NCBI GenBank assembly: GCA_005408345.1
Contig: SEMN01000592.1
Coordinates: forward strand, 186,001 to 250,000
DNA: 64,000 nucleotides
Reading direction: 5' to 3'
Source: Macquaria australasica
Lineage: Eukaryota > Chordata > Actinopteri > Centrarchiformes > Percichthyidae
The position numbers and the translations under genes are program-made. How positions within the stretch are numbered: the stretch's first letter is position 1; each line of letters opens with the position of its first letter. This document shows, piece after piece, positions 61,019 to 64,000 of this stretch. Below the pieces are notes generated by a model. It was given only the letters and a program-made list of their open reading frames with translations. It was not told where the DNA came from and did not search any database.

Positions 61019-64000
61019 GGGCTCATTGGTACGCTCAGACTGCTGCCCCCTAATGGACTAACTGCTGCATGACTTCACTTCTCTGCACTACTACAGCACA
61101 TTGAGCAGCTCTTAAGGCCATGACATAGTGGTGACAGTTTGATGTACCATGACTTTGTCAACAGCCATGAAACACAGCAGTTTTCACTCAACTTTCTATG
61201 GTCCTTTCTATGTCTGTGATGGTTATTACAGATGTATCATGTACTTTACACTGTCTCTATGTAAATATGCCATTGCTAATGATTCTTCCTGCTCGAGTGA
61301 AGTGAAGATGTAGTTTCTAGTGATGCTGCGTTTGGATATTTAATTCAACAATGTGGGAAGGACCCTTAAGAAAGCTTTTCTATATTTAGATGTCTTTTTT
61401 CAAAGCGCTTAGTGGCTTACCATTATGATTGTCACTGTCACACAGCAGCCAATCATTGTGAAATTTACTATGGGTCTTCCCTTGCAGCGTTAGCCACCCT
61501 GAGAAGGTTAAGTGACCTCAGCAGAGTCATTTCACAGTCTTTTGGTCCCTAAGGTGATTTAAGGGTTCCCAGATACCGAGCTAAGGGGGTCGTTTGGAAC
61601 ATGTCAAGTAGCTCGATTCAAGGCTGCAATCACACGTACAGACCATGTCGTGTTTTCTCAAGTGCCCTCTCACTCAAACACACACATTGTAGGGCTGTTT
61701 TGGAGTGTCCCTCCAGATCACACAGACGACAATGTGGTGTGTCGAGTGCCCTTTAAGTTAATGCTCAGTGGAAGGGCCTAACAGGCTGCAGCAATCACAC
61801 AGGCGGCCCGGTGTCGAGTTGGCGCTCACCACAGCATGACGCTGTCCGTCCCTGGTGTGCTGTCATTCCCCTAGAAATAACATGACTTCGAGTGATTAAA
61901 CTGCTCCCCTCTGGAACAGAGCAAACTGAACAGTTATGAATATTAAAGATCCTAATCGCCTCATGCTGAGCTTTTCGTTATTTTTTCTCCCCCTGCTGTC
62001 TTCTTGCTCTGTGAGTTCGCAGTGAGAGAGCACGGCTTTTCACCGTCAGGGTTCTTGGACAGCGGAGACATCACCAAGCTGCACAGCCTGCTGTTTGTCT
62101 GTTTGTACAACTGCACTATCACCTGCACCATTACGTACAGGGTTTGCATACATGACAGACTCCACTGTGTGTTGTTTAAGGCTGTAGACCTTGTGGAGGC
62201 ACTTCACATGCCACTATCCATTACAGAGTTGTGTTTATGGTTCTTGACCTTGCCTGAAGGCTCGGTGACAAATGGCCCAACATGTGATGCATTTTGTGTC
62301 AAGGTTACAATGGCAATAACATTAGAGGCCCATGCTCATGCTGTCAACTCTTCTGGCGTCTTTGTGCCTGTATGCTGTAGTGTTATTTGCTGTGTTGTGT
62401 GGGCCTGTACTGAGCTTATCTGTGCTGTACTGTGCTGATCTCACTATGCTCATCCAGTGCTCTAAGCTGCTTGGGATCCAGCCACCAGCATAGATGATAT
62501 ATCCCTGCCCCCCTCCTTCCCACATCTCTCACTCTGATTCATTGGCTGTTTGTGTTGCCCATCCATCTGGGCCAACACAGAGGAAGGAAAGACACATGAA
62601 GACACATGGCTGTTTTGGAGCAGGGGGACTGCATTAAGCTGCTAGGGAAGAGATAGGGTCCCAGAGAAATGGTGGCCTACCAGGGGGAGAGGGAGGAAAA
62701 ATACCAAGGGAGAGACAGCTAGAGAAACAGAGAACTGGAAAAAACGATGTGTGGGATACTCGGGGTGAGAGAAATGGATTTTCTAAAGGGACAAAGTAGA
62801 GATTCTCACTGACAGATTAAATGCTGAGAAAAAGACTGAGCCAAGGGGATGAAAGGGTAGCTAGATCAAAGATCATGACAGAGGGTTGAGGAAAACATGG
62901 GAACAGATCTGCAAATGCAACTTTTTTTTTTATGTCCTCAAAAAGAACTTTGCATATTAATAAAAAACACTACATATACTGTACCAGCTGTTGTGGCAGA
63001 GAAATCACATGGCTTTAATTTTTTAGGCTAATCTCAGAGCTGGAAATGCAGTGAGATTTTTGTTCAGCTTCTCAGTGTTTATCCCTAATTGAAAAATGTA
63101 CTATTGATAGTTTCACCAAGAGATTACCACTGTGACGCTGCCCTTTAGCAAGGCTGACCCTCTCTCACGAAAAGCCACACAGTTACTGTCTTTTCTAATG
63201 GACTCTTTGGTAATAATAATCTGCTATTATGTGTCACAAATTAGGTTAGCGATATTACATTATGTCCATACTTCATACTATCATGCTCTACTGATGTCCC
63301 TATACAACATCAGTCCAAGAGCCTGGACTGATATTCTGGGCCTGGTGTGTGTGTTTAGGGGAGGTGGAGCAGTATTGTGTCTTTGTGGCTGTGAGTGGGA
63401 GGGTCTGCTGAGATGAGGTGGGCGGGGCTCTTAATAGAAATAGGACAGCTTTTACTATAATGAGAGTTTATGTCTTGTGTGTTTTTGGTAGATAAAAAGC
63501 CTCCCGTGGTAGGGGACTGGTTCCTTCAATGTGGCTCCACAAATGAATGAGCTCTTACTGTAGCAGGGGTCTAAATAGGGTTAGTAATTTCACAGCCCTG
63601 GGACTTCTACGGCTGATCACACTATTCTGGGACAGGAACAAGATCGCCTCCTAGAGGCCCGGGGAAACCTAGATACGGAGGCACGAGAGGGAGGGATGTA
63701 GAGAGAGAAACTCCAAAGCTTCACCATATTTGCCACTTGGATGACTTCCTATATGAGAAGCCTACATACTGTAAGCTTCTTCAGAGATGATCCCAAGCTA
63801 CATCATGGTAAATGATGTTAAACTATTAAAGCGCATCAGTCGGTAGTGGTGTTTGATACTAGTTTGAGATGAGAATATTAAGTTTCATGTAACATATAAA
63901 TCAGAATGACATAGAAACACAAAATATCAAATTTCACGCAAACTACTGCTGAAAGGTATTTTTAGTGACATAATTTAAATTAGATATCCTGTCTCCTCTG
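61019..64000. other. Unassigned intronic sequence to window end
   Basis: No exon, RNA or named repeat recognised. A purine-rich stretch (about 62630-62900) keeps no meaningful frame. Confidence 0.4.

Larger units (their letters stand above)
36254..64000 (+). other. 5' part of intron 3 of the cacna2d2-like gene (at least 27.7 kb)
   Basis: It begins with the donor GTAAGA. No downstream exon with the expected alpha2-delta continuation was found before the window end, so the intron is probably still open at 64000. A short exon of about 60 nt could be overlooked by eye, so this is a moderate-confidence statement. Confidence 0.65.

Noticed and set aside
1..64000. CRISPR arrays, bacterial operons, prophage, rRNA or complete tRNA genes
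   Set aside because: None seen. The window has vertebrate intron character throughout.

Overview
This is vertebrate nuclear DNA, almost certainly from a ray-finned (probably percomorph) fish. It has no bacterial-style gene packing. It is rich in long dinucleotide arrays, and it carries several dispersed repeat families that I recognise from teleost genomes: hAT-type elements with CAGTGGTGGAA or CAGTGGTTCCCAACC termini, 'gggctgcaactaa' elements, tRNA-derived SINEs and an L2/Rex-like LINE fragment. No bacterial, viral or CRISPR features were seen.

Only two short stretches look like real protein-coding sequence, both on the + strand and both with consensus splice sites: an 82-nt exon (3727-3808) and a 117-nt exon (36137-36253). 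Spliced in phase, they encode 66 complete residues matching the N-terminal extracellular part of a voltage-gated calcium channel alpha2-delta subunit. The best match, from remembered family sequences, is CACNA2D2. The window is therefore a slice through the 5' half of a large cacna2d2-type gene: the end of intron 1 (1-3726), exon 2, a 32.3-kb intron 2 (3809-36136), exon 3, and at least 27.7 kb of intron 3 (36254-64000). Exon 1 with the signal peptide lies upstream, and exon 4 onward appears to lie downstream.

The remaining 99.7% is intronic. Intron 1 holds a local duplication (930/1812), a possible hAT relic and a long (TA)n array. Intron 2 holds a 'gggctgcaactaa' element, a nested pair of hAT-like transposons (6854-7543 with 6992-7329 inside), a second, inverted copy of the outer family (30210-30668), other hAT-like relics, a SINE remnant near 25.0-25.2 kb, one end of a small MITE family near 15.9 kb, TG/CA arrays, and a decayed LINE reverse-transcriptase fragment (34.4-35.07 kb) about 1.1 kb upstream of exon 3. 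Intron 3 holds a perfect 17-bp-arm hairpin (40169-40208), a complete TTAA-flanked MITE abutting another repeat (42.1-42.46 kb), a repeat with an internal duplication (45.77-46.28 kb), a second 'gggctgcaactaa' element (about 50.65-50.95 kb), an antisense tRNA-derived SINE (about 54.3-54.44 kb) and several microsatellites.

I see no convincing new biological system. The most informative observations are the transposon nesting, with a target site that can be read from the host element, and the inverted pair of one transposon family inside one intron. Comparisons with repeat and gene families were made from memory and need a database check.
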